From the NCBI GenBank assembly GCA_963965975.1, contig OZ014411.1:8371501-8435500 (forward strand): a stretch of 64,000 nt of DNA, read 5' to 3'. The translations under genes and the position numbers were made by a program. Each line of letters starts with the position of its first letter. Position 1 is the first letter of the stretch. Below the pieces are notes generated by a model. That model searched no databases. It worked only from the letters and a program-made list of their open reading frames with translations, and was not told the origin of the DNA. This DNA comes from Xestospongia bergquistia. Taxonomy: Eukaryota > Porifera > Demospongiae > Haplosclerida > Petrosiidae. Below, piece after piece: positions 38,301-49,100 of the stretch.

Positions 38301-41144
38301 TTTCTGTGAAATGAACAAAATCTGTTTAGTCTGTGCTCAATTTCAGAGCATCAAAATGAGGTTACAAAGGTTCACCTTGTTGTTTTTATTTTTGGTAGTA
38401 TTCCTGGAGTGGATTTCATTTGTTAATACAATGAAGTAATACACTTTGAAACTTAGTAGATAATAGTTTCATCATAAATGTCCATACATTTTATTGGGAT
38501 ATTGAGAAAAAGGAATTGTTATAGTCTCCATGGACAATACTGGATATGTTCAATCCATTCTTACCAATTAAATTTTGACCCACAAAGCAATAAAGGTTAT
38601 TATTTTTAGATTATGTTTTCACTCTTTAATGCCATTTTGAAATCATTAATCATTATTACTAGTAAAAGTAATTCCCTAAAATAACATTCTTTGTTCGTAT
38701 TAATGTTACACTGAGTGTTGGTGACATTACATAATTACATACCATAAGTTGCTATAATTCATTTTGACTGAATTAGTATCAATGAATTAATAATAATAAC
38801 TTATTATTTCTATGTATATATATATTTTGTTCTTTTGTAGGTCCTGACAGATATGATGGGAAAATATTCTTTGTCTCCTACTAGTCAGGATACTGTTCAT
38901 GAATATGTCTTGAAAGCAGTAAAATTAACACAAACAATGCTCACATTATTACCACCTACAGTGGTTGTTATACCTCAGTCTTATGATGACTTGTTACAAG
39001 ATACTAATCGTGCTACTTGGAATGAAAAGAAAGTAGGACCTCATGTTAAAATAACTCATTATCGTCCTGTCTTGCTCTATGGCAATCATGCTCATGTGGC
39101 TGTGAAAGGATTGGTTGGCAATGACAAACTAAGGAACGAAGGGACAAGTTGTAATACTTCATTACCTACTACTAGTGCCACTGCTTCTAAAGTTGAAGGA
39201 GCTGAACCTCAAACAAAATCAGATATACTTGTTACAAGTCACAAACCACTCTCACCAATATCTGCATTACCAGTTACAGCACAAGCTTCAATTAAACAAT
39301 CTAAACAAGAAACTCCACATTGTTCTACATTCTCTGCAGATTTTCATGGGAAACAAACACCAACTCATTATTCAATCAGCAGAACCTTGCCAACTAATAG
39401 AGAGTTAGTGAATAAGACACACCCTTCCAAGACACGCACTTCTAAAGTTGAAGATCCTAAACGTCATACAAAATCAGATGCACTTGTTACAAGTCATAAA
39501 CCACCCTCACCAATACATGCATTACCAGATACAACACAAACCTCAAATAGGCAATCTAAACAAGAAACTCCACATTGTTCCACGTACTCTGCAGATTTTC
39601 ATGGGAAACAAGTCCCAACTCATACAATCAGCAGAACCTTTCCAACTAATAGAGAGTTAGTGAATAAGACACAGCCTCCCAAGACACACACTTCTAAAGT
39701 TGAAGATCCTAAACGTCGTACAAAATCAGATGCACTTGTTACAAGTCATAAACCACCCTCACCAATACATGCATTACCAGATACAACACAAACCTCAAAA
39801 AATAGGCAATCTAAACAAGAAACTCCACATTGTTCCATGTACTCTGCAGATTTTCATGGGAAACAAGTCCCAACTCATACAATCAGCAGAACCTTTCCAA
39901 CTAATAGAGAGTTAGTGAACAAGACATCACAGAGTTTAAGTCTTCCATGCCCACCTATTTCAAACAATCTGGTACCCTCAGTTACATCACAACTTTCATA
40001 CCAAGTTACTAATGTAATATCATCAAATAAATCACAGCAAGTACATGAAAGTTGTCCATTGACAACTAACTCACCTATATCCTCACTACAAGTAAGCCAA
40101 AATGATGATAGCGTTCTACATCATGCAAATACCAGTATTGCATCTATACCTCTTCCATCATCAAAGCGTCCAGATGTTGACTCTGTGAGAACAAGATGTT
40201 ACAGGATATCTTTAAGTCAATCTCCACCATCTCCTCACAAAAAATCACCCATGACGAAAGAAGTATTAAGTCCGACACAAGATGACAGCATAATTCTCAG
40301 TACTCCTGTCATTAAAGAGTCTCCATCTCCCAGGATGCCTGCCTTGTATAAAGAAATTCTGCCTAATCCTCAAGCCCAAAAGCATACAAATTCTAAAACC
40401 ATTAGCCCTGAGATTAAGCCATTCTTAACAACTGATTATCCTAGAAAAGCAACAAATACTTCTTCAAGCGTTACTCATGCTACTCAAAGTATTTCTACTA
40501 AGTATGTGCCATCCACACCAAGATCATCGAATAAAAAAACTAAAATATCAGTTTGTCCTGCTGTTTCTCAAGAAATTTTACCTAGTATACCATATGTAAA
40601 TCTCCATTCTAGCACAAGGCAGAACCAAAAAACACCACCTACCAGACAAAGACAATCTCAATCACAACGTCAAAGAATAAATCAACAACAATCTGTTACA
40701 AACAATCCATCACGACGTCATCCAATGAAACTGAGATCTAAGAAAAATATGCCAGCTTCATCTCCAAATTCAAAAGGTAGGATTATTTTAATTGCATAAC
40801 TGTTTAAATAAAGGCTTAAATGTAAAAGACACACACACACATATATATAAACTTTTCTGTATATAGTCTGACCACATAAAAAATCAAGAATTATAAAGAT
40901 GACTTTATGAAAGTATAGGAAGTTTCTAATGTCATCATTACTGTCTTTTTTGTTTAATTTATGCTACTTTGATTGAGTGTTAAGGAAATTGTTACTTCAC
41001 CAAAAATGACATTTATTACAAGTATACAATGATTATTTGTAATCATGTGGTCATAGTTAGCAACATGTACAACATATTTTATCCTTTTATTTTGTCTATT
41101 TAGAGCGAGTTCATCAATCATCACATGGAGAATATCGTACGTGA
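35390..41144 (+). CDS. coiled-coil protein with MIEAP-like domain and long Ser/Pro/Thr tail (family copy 3)
   Basis: From ATG 35390, six exons (35390-35403, 36525-36599, 36733-36844, 37563-37772, 38841-40776, 41104-41144) sum to 2388 bases (795 residues). The frame is open upstream to 35192, so additional N-terminal coil exons are likely and the start is uncertain. A short coil (KIDDLKVMKRVLEERVNHK) precedes the middle exon with KEQYKSYGLLLSACKI. The MIEAP-like domain opens the long exon: LLPPTVVVI, then HYRPVLLYG and VAVKGLVGND. It is followed by about 550 residues rich in Ser, Pro, Thr, Lys and Gln, surely disordered, including three 84-residue repeats. Basic runs near the end (RRHPMKLRSKKN) could serve as a nuclear signal. 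If the last intron were kept, the protein would end a few codons later at 40799. The function is unknown beyond the family inference. Confidence 0.75.
35493..35515. repeat. (TA)n microsatellite
   Basis: About 11 TA units in the intron following 35403. A similar run lies at 37537-37555, just before the 37563 acceptor. Confidence 0.9.
39184..39940 (+). repeat. three in-frame ~252-bp tandem repeats in the tail exon
   Basis: Units begin at CTTCTAAAGTTGAAG at 39184, 39439 and 39691 (spacing 255 and 252), so each encodes 84-85 residues. Recurring peptides include TKSDALVTSHKPPSPIHALP, KQETPHCS, YSADFHGKQ and PTNRELVNKT. Units 2 and 3 are nearly identical and unit 1 is older. The third carries one extra Lys codon. 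Length polymorphism between individuals is expected. Confidence 0.95.
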
Positions 41145-41459
41145 AGAATAATGCATTTGTATAATACAATTACTGTATGTATAAAGATTAACTTTACTTT
41201 ATTAATAGTCACATTTAATTATGAGTAATGTTTTGTTATAATGTTACATTTTGATAAAAGAAACATGTTTTGATTATGTCCATGTCCGTTATATAACCAG
41301 CTATAAAATCAAAAAAACGTACGATCACTAAAATTCATATTTGAAACCAAACGCACTTTTCAATTATTTTTACACTGAGTTATCTTGATTGAATGACTTT
41401 CTCAGTACTCTTGTCACTAAAGAATCTCATTCCCTCAAGATTAATGTAGTTTTTAAAGA

Positions 41460-42066
41460 ATGTTGTTGAACTACAAAGTTTAACTATTCCACACCCATCT
41501 ATTTCAACCAATATGATGCCATCAGTTATTTCACAACCTCCATACCAAGTTACTAATGTAATATTATCAAATAAATCACAACAAGTACATGCAAGTCATC
41601 CATTGACACCTAACTTACCTATATCCTCACTACAAGTCAGACAAAATGTTGACAGTGCTCTATATCATGCAAGTATTAACATTACACCTATACTTCCTCT
41701 ACCCTTAGGTTCAAAGTGTCCAGATTTTAGTGAGTCAGGGAGAACAAAACATTATAAGAAATCTTCAAGTCAATCTCCACCATCTCCTCACAAAAAATCA
41801 CCCATGACGAAAGAAGTATTAAGTCCGACACAAGCTGACAGCATAATTCTCAGTACTCCTATCATTAAAGAGTCTCCATCTCCCAGGATACATGCCTTGT
41901 ATAAAGAAATTCTGTCTAATCCTCAAGCCCAAAAGCATACAAATTAGTTAGTGTGACTTACAACATCTTAAAAAATTATTTATTATTTAAATTATTTTAT
42001 CTTTCTTCTATATTTCTATTTAGAGCAAGTTTATCATTCATCACATGGAACATATTATACATAAAG
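41460..42066 (+). pseudogene. duplicate of the Ser/Pro tail and last exon of the 35.4 kb gene
   Basis: An open stretch at 41513-41947 parallels the intact tail (SPPSPHKKSPMTKEVLSPTQ, SPSPRIHALYKEIL) and ends at a TAG at the point where the intact gene reads on. The block at 42022 copies the terminal exon (AGAGCAAGTTTATCATTCATC). No MIEAP-like domain or promoter accompanies it, so it is unlikely to be expressed as a gene of its own. Confidence 0.75.
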
Positions 42067-42744
42067 AATAATGCACTTATATAATACAATTACTGTATTG
42101 ATAAAGTTTAACTTTAATTAATTAATAGTTATGTATAATTATAAGCAATGTTTTTGTATTAATGTGACTTATTGGTAAAAGAAATTTAATATGCTTTGAT
42201 TATATCCTTGTCTGTCATATAACCAGCTCTAATATCAAAAATGTAATAATAAAATTCATATTTGAAACCAAACACACCTCTACATTATTATTTTTACGCT
42301 GGCTTGTCTTTGATAGTTTGCATTCCCAGTATAATTATCTAGGTATGAGATATGTCAATGCAGTTATTAGAATTACTGGTATCTACATCAGCAATACTAA
42401 TGTCATCTCATACTTGTGATATCATAATCATTAATTTTGTTCTAAAGTTGAAAAGACTAAACACCAGTTGTCTGGTACCATAGCTGACCTTTTAAAGACA
42501 GTTGATCTGTAACCACAATAACTTAGAGGGAACTCATTGAGAATATCTTGACACTAAGTACATAATGGCTATTCTACTATTCTGAGGGTACAAAGACACG
42601 TGTTTATGGGCTACTGGATGGGTTCAATTAGAGAGTCGCCATATAGGACGGCACAGGCTTATATACTACTTGTGACACTCAGCTACAATAGTTATTGTGA
42701 GTGGGCGTGTTTTAAAATCAATTATAGATAGGAGGAGCTCATCC

Positions 42745-43211
42745 ATGTGTGTAAATTGGCATTCCTTGTTCTATTGTTTGTATTAGCGAGATCGAGATTG
42801 ATATATGTGTTGTTGTTCGTTACTTTAATATATGTACTATGTATGGTGTTTGGTGTAGAGTGGACTTATAAAGAGAAGCTAAAACAAGATAATAGAGTGA
42901 GAGGTCTTTCTGATAGGACACAGTCGTCGTGTGAACTGGTCCAACATTGTTGTACAAACTAAAGCAAATTTTGATTCTCAAAAAATAGCAAAACATTAAC
43001 TAATAGCAAAACATCCTTTTTAGAACAACTCGAATCTCATTTCTATAGATCACATCTGTACAAGGTATTAAGAAGTAGGAAGATCAAAGAGCTTCGTGTG
43101 ACAAACGTATGAGAGAGTTATGGTGGTATTCTCGTAAACGTATGGAGATATTGAAGGAACATTTATATAAAGGTAATGATATTATAAATGATACTCTGAG
43201 GACAATAAGAG
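42745..43211 (+). pseudogene. truncated copy of the FUT8 first exon
   Basis: LIYVLLFVTLIYVLCMVFG, the membrane anchor, and the following WTYKEKLKQD match FUT8 at 46127 onward. A short deletion after LSDRT shifts the frame. At 43212 the match breaks off inside exon 1 (ATAAGAGAAAG here, ATAAGAGAACATT in FUT8) and switches to Ser/Pro-tail sequence. The promoter region (42.3-42.7 kb) was duplicated with it. Confidence 0.88.
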
Positions 43212-44050
43212 AAAGTGTCCAGATTTTCGTGATTCAGGGAGACTAAAACGTTACAGGAAATCTTTAAGTCAATCTCCACCTAATAAACAATTACCAATGG
43301 TTTAAGAAGTGTTAAGTCCACCACAAGCTGACAGTAAAATGAATGACTTTCTCAGTACTCCTGTCACTAAAGAATCTCATTCTTTCAAGATTAATGCTGT
43401 TTCTGTTTCTAAAGAATGTTGTTCTAATCCTGAACATCCATTGACACCTAACTAACCTATCAGACAAATTGTTGACAGTGCTCTACATCATGCAAATATT
43501 AACATTACGCCTATACTTCCTCCACCCTTAGGTTCAAAGTGTCCAGATTTTAGTGAGTCAGGGAGAACAAAACGTTACAGGAAATCTTCAAGTCAATCTC
43601 CACCATCTCCTAACAAAAAATCACCAATGACGAAAGAATTGTTAAGTCCACAACAAGCTGACAACAAAATGAATGACTTTCTTAGTACTCCTGTCACTAA
43701 AAAAATTCATTCCCCTAAGATGAATGCTGTTTCTAAAGAACGTTTTTCTAATCTTGAACTACAAAAACAAATGAGTGAAATTTCTCCTGTTTCTAGACAA
43801 ATTTTACCTAGCAAACAACATCTCCATTCTATCACAAGGCTGAACCAAAAAATCATCTACAAAACAAAGAGTATCTCAATCACAGTTTCAAACTATAAAT
43901 CAACAACAATCTGTTAGTAACAATTCATCACAAGGTCATCCAAGTTCTACAGTAGAGAGAACCCATCGTATGATACTGAGATCTACAAGTAAGAAAAAAA
44001 CACCACCTTCATCTCCATATCAAAAAGATAAGATTATTATAATCGCATAA
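43212..44050 (+). pseudogene. further decayed copies of the Ser/Pro tail
   Basis: The text starting TGTCCAGATTTTCGTG repeats that at 41718. A second start of the same text occurs at 43538, so the tail is present here in at least two partial copies. An open run at 43627-43917 (MTKELLSPQQAD, SKQHLHSITRLNQK) corresponds to 40250-40640 of the intact gene. The final phrase (AAGATAAGATTATTATAATC) matches the exon end and donor region of the intact gene. Frames are interrupted. Confidence 0.75.
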
Positions 44051-44090
44051 ATGTTTAAGAAAGGACTTTACTATAAAAGGTTAACATTTT

Positions 44091-44580
44091 AACACTATTT
44101 TAATGCAATTTTAACACAATTTTAATGCCATTTTTACACAATCTCAATGCAATTTTAACACCATTTTAATGCTTTTTTTAACATAATCTTAACGCAATTT
44201 TAATGGAATTTTAACGCAATTTTAATGCAATTTTAACACAATTTTAATGCAAATTTAATTCAATTTTAATGCAATTTTAACACAATCTTAACGCAATTTT
44301 AATGCAATTTTAACACAATCTTAACGCAATTTTAACACAATTTTAATGCAATTTTAACACAATCTTAACGCAATTTTAATGCAAATTTAATTCAATTTTA
44401 ATGCAATTTTAACACATTTTTAACACAATTTTAATGCAAATTTAATTCAATTTTAATGCAATTTTAACACAATCTTAATGCAATTTTAACACAATTTTAA
44501 TGCAATTTTAACACAATCTTAACGCAATTTTAATGCAATTTTAACACTATTTTAATTCAATTTTAACGCAATTTTAATGC
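44091..44580. repeat. 11-bp minisatellite, unit ATTTTAAYRCA
   Basis: Roughly 44 tandem units of 11 bases alternate among ATTTTAACACA, ATTTTAATGCA, ATCTTAACGCA and similar forms, with higher-order groupings of three to five units. Each unit holds one AATTTT-type A-tract. At 11 bases per unit these tracts recur about once per helical turn, which predicts curved DNA. Confidence 0.95.
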
Positions 44581-44826
44581 TTAAAAGAAGTAAGATTATT
44601 ATAATTGCATAAATGTTTAAGAAAGTACTTTACTATAAAAGACATATAGTATATGAACAAATTGTCCATGTGTAGTCTGACCACCTAAAGATTAAGATCT
44701 CTTAGCAAAATTACAGATTATTTTAATGTCATCATTGGTCTCTTTTTTATTGTTTTCTCAAATGTTAGGGAAATAGTTATTTGACATGAAAAAACATTTT
44801 ATAACAAGTATACAGTGATTGTTAAC

Positions 44827-45284
44827 AGGTTTGGGGACAATTACAATCAATTAAATTTTTTTGCTGTAATTACATTCATAACCATAATCAACTTTCCAGA
44901 AACAGTATAATCAGTAATTGTAATTATAATCAGACAAAGTAATTGCTGTAATCACAAGTGATTACAGGCAGCAATTACAGTACACTTTACAAGTAGTAAT
45001 GGAACAAGTACATGTTGCCTGTGTTAGCATCTGCTGATGTAAATTTATGAAATGATGCATGAAAGAACATGTCATTAGACTGATTAATCTTGCTTATTTG
45101 TAGCTGACTATAAAAAGCCTGTCATTTTTAGACTGTAATCTGTAGTCGTAATTGTAATTGTAATCATGGCTCTGTAATCGTAATCATAATCGTAATCATG
45201 TTTTTTCTCTATAATCGTAATTGTAATCACTTTTCGTAATCACTGCGTAATTGTAATCATTTTCATGTGATTGACCCCAACCCT
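44827..45284. mobile_element. MITE with an empty paralogous site in the same window
   Basis: The left end AGGTTTGGGGACAATTACAA pairs with the right end (inverted: AGGGTTGGGGTCAATCA). The interior consists of TAATCGTAATCATAATCGTA-type text that is partly self-complementary. The paralogous stretch at 41021-41060 (AGTATACAATGATT then ATGTGGTCATAGTTAG) lacks the insert, which defines both boundaries. It encodes no protein. Confidence 0.8.
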
Positions 45285-46126
45285 GATCATTAATAATTAT
45301 GTGGTCATAGTTAGTATGGCTTGTAACATCTTAAAAAATTATTTATTATTTAAATTATTTTACTTTCTTCTTTATTTCTATTTAGAGCAATTTCATCATT
45401 CATCACATGGAACATATTATACATAAAGAATAATGCACTTATATAATACAATTACTGTATTGATAAAGTTTAACTTTAATTTATTAATAGTTATGTATAA
45501 TTATGAGCAATGTTTTTGTATTAATGTGACTTATTGGTAAAAGAAATTTAATATGCTTTGATTATATCCTTGTCTGTCATATAACCAGCTCTAATATCAA
45601 AAATGTAATAGTAAAAATTCATATTTGAAACCAAACACACTTATATATTATTTTTACACTGGCTTATCTTAGATATTTTGTACTCCCAGTATAATTATCT
45701 AGATATGCAGTTATTAGAATTACTGGTATCTACATCAGCAATACTAATGTCATATCATACATGTGATATTATGATCATTAATTTTGTTCTAAAGTTGAAA
45801 AGACTAAACACCAGTTGTCTGGTACCATAGCTGACCTTTTAAAGACAGTTGATCTGTAACCACAATAACTTAGAGGGAACTCATTGAGAATATCTTGACA
45901 CTAAGTACATAATGGCTATTCTACTATTCTGAGGACATAAAGACACGTGTTTATGAGCTACATTTAATTCTAGATGTTTCAATTAAAGAGTCGCCAACAT
46001 AGACTTACTCATTTACAATAGTTAATATGTGAGTGGGCGTGTTTTAAAATCAATTATAGATTATGGATAGGAGGAGCTCATCCATGTGTTTAATTGTCAT
46101 TCCTTGTTCTATTGTTTCTATTAGTG

Positions 46127-49100
46127 ATGGCTAGGCGATCGAGATTGATATATGTGTTGTTGTTCGTTACTTTAATATATGTACTATGTATGGTGTTTGG
46201 TGTAGAGTGGACTTATAAAGAGAAGCTAAAACAAGATGATAGAGTGAGAGGTCTTTCTGATAGGACATTTTTACACAGTCGTCGTCTGAACTGGTCCAAC
46301 GTTGTTGTACAAACTAAAGCAAATTTTGATTCTCAGAAATTAGACAAAACATTAACTAATAGCAAAACATCCTTTTTAGAAGAACAACTCAAATCTCATT
46401 TCAATAGATCACATCTGTACAAGGTATTAAGAAGTAGGAAGATCAAAGAGCTTCGTGTGGACAAAAGTATGAGAGAGTTATGGTGGTATTCTCGTAAACG
46501 TATGGAGATATTGAAGGAACATTTATATAAAGGTAATGATATTATAAATGATACTTTGAGTACAATAAGAGAACATTATATTGCTTTGAGATGGAGACAC
46601 GATCAGCTACAAGACAGTGATGAGTTGTCCTTGAAATTTAATTCTACAAAAAACTTGAAACCATTGCAATTGAACTGGAAGTATTGGCAGCACAATATAT
46701 CAGTAGAACTGACTAAGTTAATGGAAAAAAGATTGACATATTTACAAAATCCAAGTAACTGTCAAACAGCAAAGAAATTGTTATGTGAAGTCGGAAAGTA
46801 TTGTGGGTTTGGTTGTGAGATACATCATGTTGCATACTGTTTTATTATGGCTTATGCTACTAAACGTGTTTTAGTTTTGGACTCTAAACATTGGCAGTAC
46901 ACAAATGAAGGCTGGAGTGCTGTCTTTCAACCTGTCAGTTCTACATGTACACCAAATGTTACAAGTAAGTAATATGACAATAAATTGGTAAATATTACAA
47001 CTGTTTCCCAGGGATGTTAGTTATCTTCTAAAAGTTAGCACACAATTATAATAAATGGATAAATTAATTTGCTTATAGCATTCAACACTAGTGTCTTCTT
47101 TGTTTTTATTGGCATATAAATTTTCTATGATGATGGTGATAAAGTATTGATTCCTTTAAGTTTGTGGAATCATTGTAATTTAAAATATGCCTTATCAGGA
47201 TGCTCATAGATTTATGTCTCATTCTTAAAATAGAAATGGTAAGTCAACTATTTTGTGATGTTTTTAACTCTTATTCTACCTTGATTTACTTTTTTATTTT
47301 CTCTTCTAGACTCTACCCTTTTTAGAATAGACTCTAGGGATGATACCATTTTCCTTCCTGTAATAGATAACTTCTTTTTAAAACCTGTTCAAGCACCCAT
47401 GGCTGTACCACGTGACCTTGCTGATAGGTATGTACATAATATAAAAACAAGGATCTTATATTGTACATTTTAAAGAAAGGTATATTATAACCAGGTTACC
47501 AGCAATATCATTTGATATTTAATGATTATGATTTTAATAACTATAATATAACTATAATAATAAGTAATATAATTATAGTTATTGCAATGAAGCAATAAAA
47601 TCTGTACTTTTAAACAATGCAATCTCTCTATGTTTTGGAAAATGACCAATTAAATTAAACCTCATACTTCAACTGTTAGTTCGCATAACTTACTAAGACT
47701 CTACTATGAGGACCATAATTTTATATTGTAGATATGACATTATATTAAGGATGGGCAATATTTTAATTATTATGATAATTGTCGTTAAAAGTCCTCATGA
47801 CAATGGCATTGTCCTAGTATTGTCATATTATGATCACAATACTGATGATGTATTTTGGACCATAAATTATGTTTTTAGCATTGTTCACTCAAACAAATAA
47901 AGATAATGATACAGTTAGTTTGAACAAAGCATATAGTTGAATGAAATTTACATAGGCAGATAATAATTACAATTACCATGATATCAGCATTGACAATAAT
48001 TGTCAACTTAGATTATCATAATCATCCGTTCCTGCTATTCATGCTTCTTTATTTTTCTTGCCTCATGAATTGCAGCCATTGAAGTTATTTATGAATAGAG
48101 ACTTACACGTGAGCTGTTTCACTTTTAATATGCTTTTAGTAACATAATGGTTTTATTATAATTAGCATGGCTCATCAATTATATGTAATAATATTTACTG
48201 CTTCATCTATTTGTACATAATACTCAAACTTAACATAATGGAGTAGATTGTATAAAGTTTAAAGATGTTTCACAATGTTGAGTTTGACATTTGTCTATCT
48301 CATGTAATTTTACCTTTCATTCTAATTATTGCCAAGCACCTTAGCACAATGCAATTAATATGAACAATACAGAGAAATTTCACCTTTGTTTCTGTATATA
48401 TCTATGTGTGTGTGTGGTTTGGCCAATTTAGGCATATGATAATTGCTTTACCAGAACCTATAACCACAGGTATCCATATGTATGTGATCATATGAAAATG
48501 TTAACTCAATATTTAGCAATGCAATAAACTTGATGTAAAGAAAAAGCAGGCATATTTTTAAAAAATTATAAGATATGTATATGATGTCTAGAGCAGTGTG
48601 AAGGTGAAAAGATCAGAGACTAAGTTAGAAGCTAGGTATTTATGCTATAAAAATGCTCAGTTTACTATTACTCTGAGATCAAAGCCATATTTGTCATTAA
48701 CTACCACTTCACAAGGCAACCTTACATATTCCTAGAAAACTTTAAATTCCATGAAGTCATACAATAATTTAGAAGTCATAAAAAAGAAAAGGTCATGAAA
48801 GATATGTCATGAAACCATAAATGGTTTACAAGGTCAAAGTTAATATAAATATATAGACACACCCAATACACTAACACTTAATGGTGTTATTTCTTGTAGG
48901 ATGATGTCTTTTCATGGCTACCCTTTTATTTGGTTTATTGCTCAGTTTCTAAAATATCTAATGAGACCTTCAACCAAGTTAAAGGAATATTTAACAGAAA
49001 AAAGAAAAGCTCTTGGAATTGTAGACAAAGATTCACCTATTATTGGGTAAGTTACTGTTAATATATACATCATATTTACCAAGTCATTAGATGATAGTAT

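Noticed and set aside
39175-39915. Three similar open frames of 70-77 codons in another frame of the tail exon
   Set aside because: They are shadows of the 252-bp coding repeat: because the repeat is a multiple of three, every frame repeats. The main frame is the one continuous with the MIEAP-like domain.
40777-40799. Ending the 35.4 kb gene at the TAA at 40797-40799 instead of splicing on
   Set aside because: A good donor lies at 40777 and a good acceptor at 41103, the joined frame stays open, and the terminal exon is also retained in the duplicated segments. Retention remains possible as a minor form.
46094-46126. Upstream extension of FUT8 giving a longer hydrophobic N terminus
   Set aside because: The upstream open frame begins at TTG, with no ATG. 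The ATG at 46127 directly precedes the RRSR plus membrane anchor expected of a type II Golgi enzyme.
47749-48030. Possible MITE in the second FUT8 intron, with ATTATGATAAT text near both ends
   Set aside because: The presumed inverted ends match only in an AT-rich core, and I could not find convincing terminal repeats or a target duplication.
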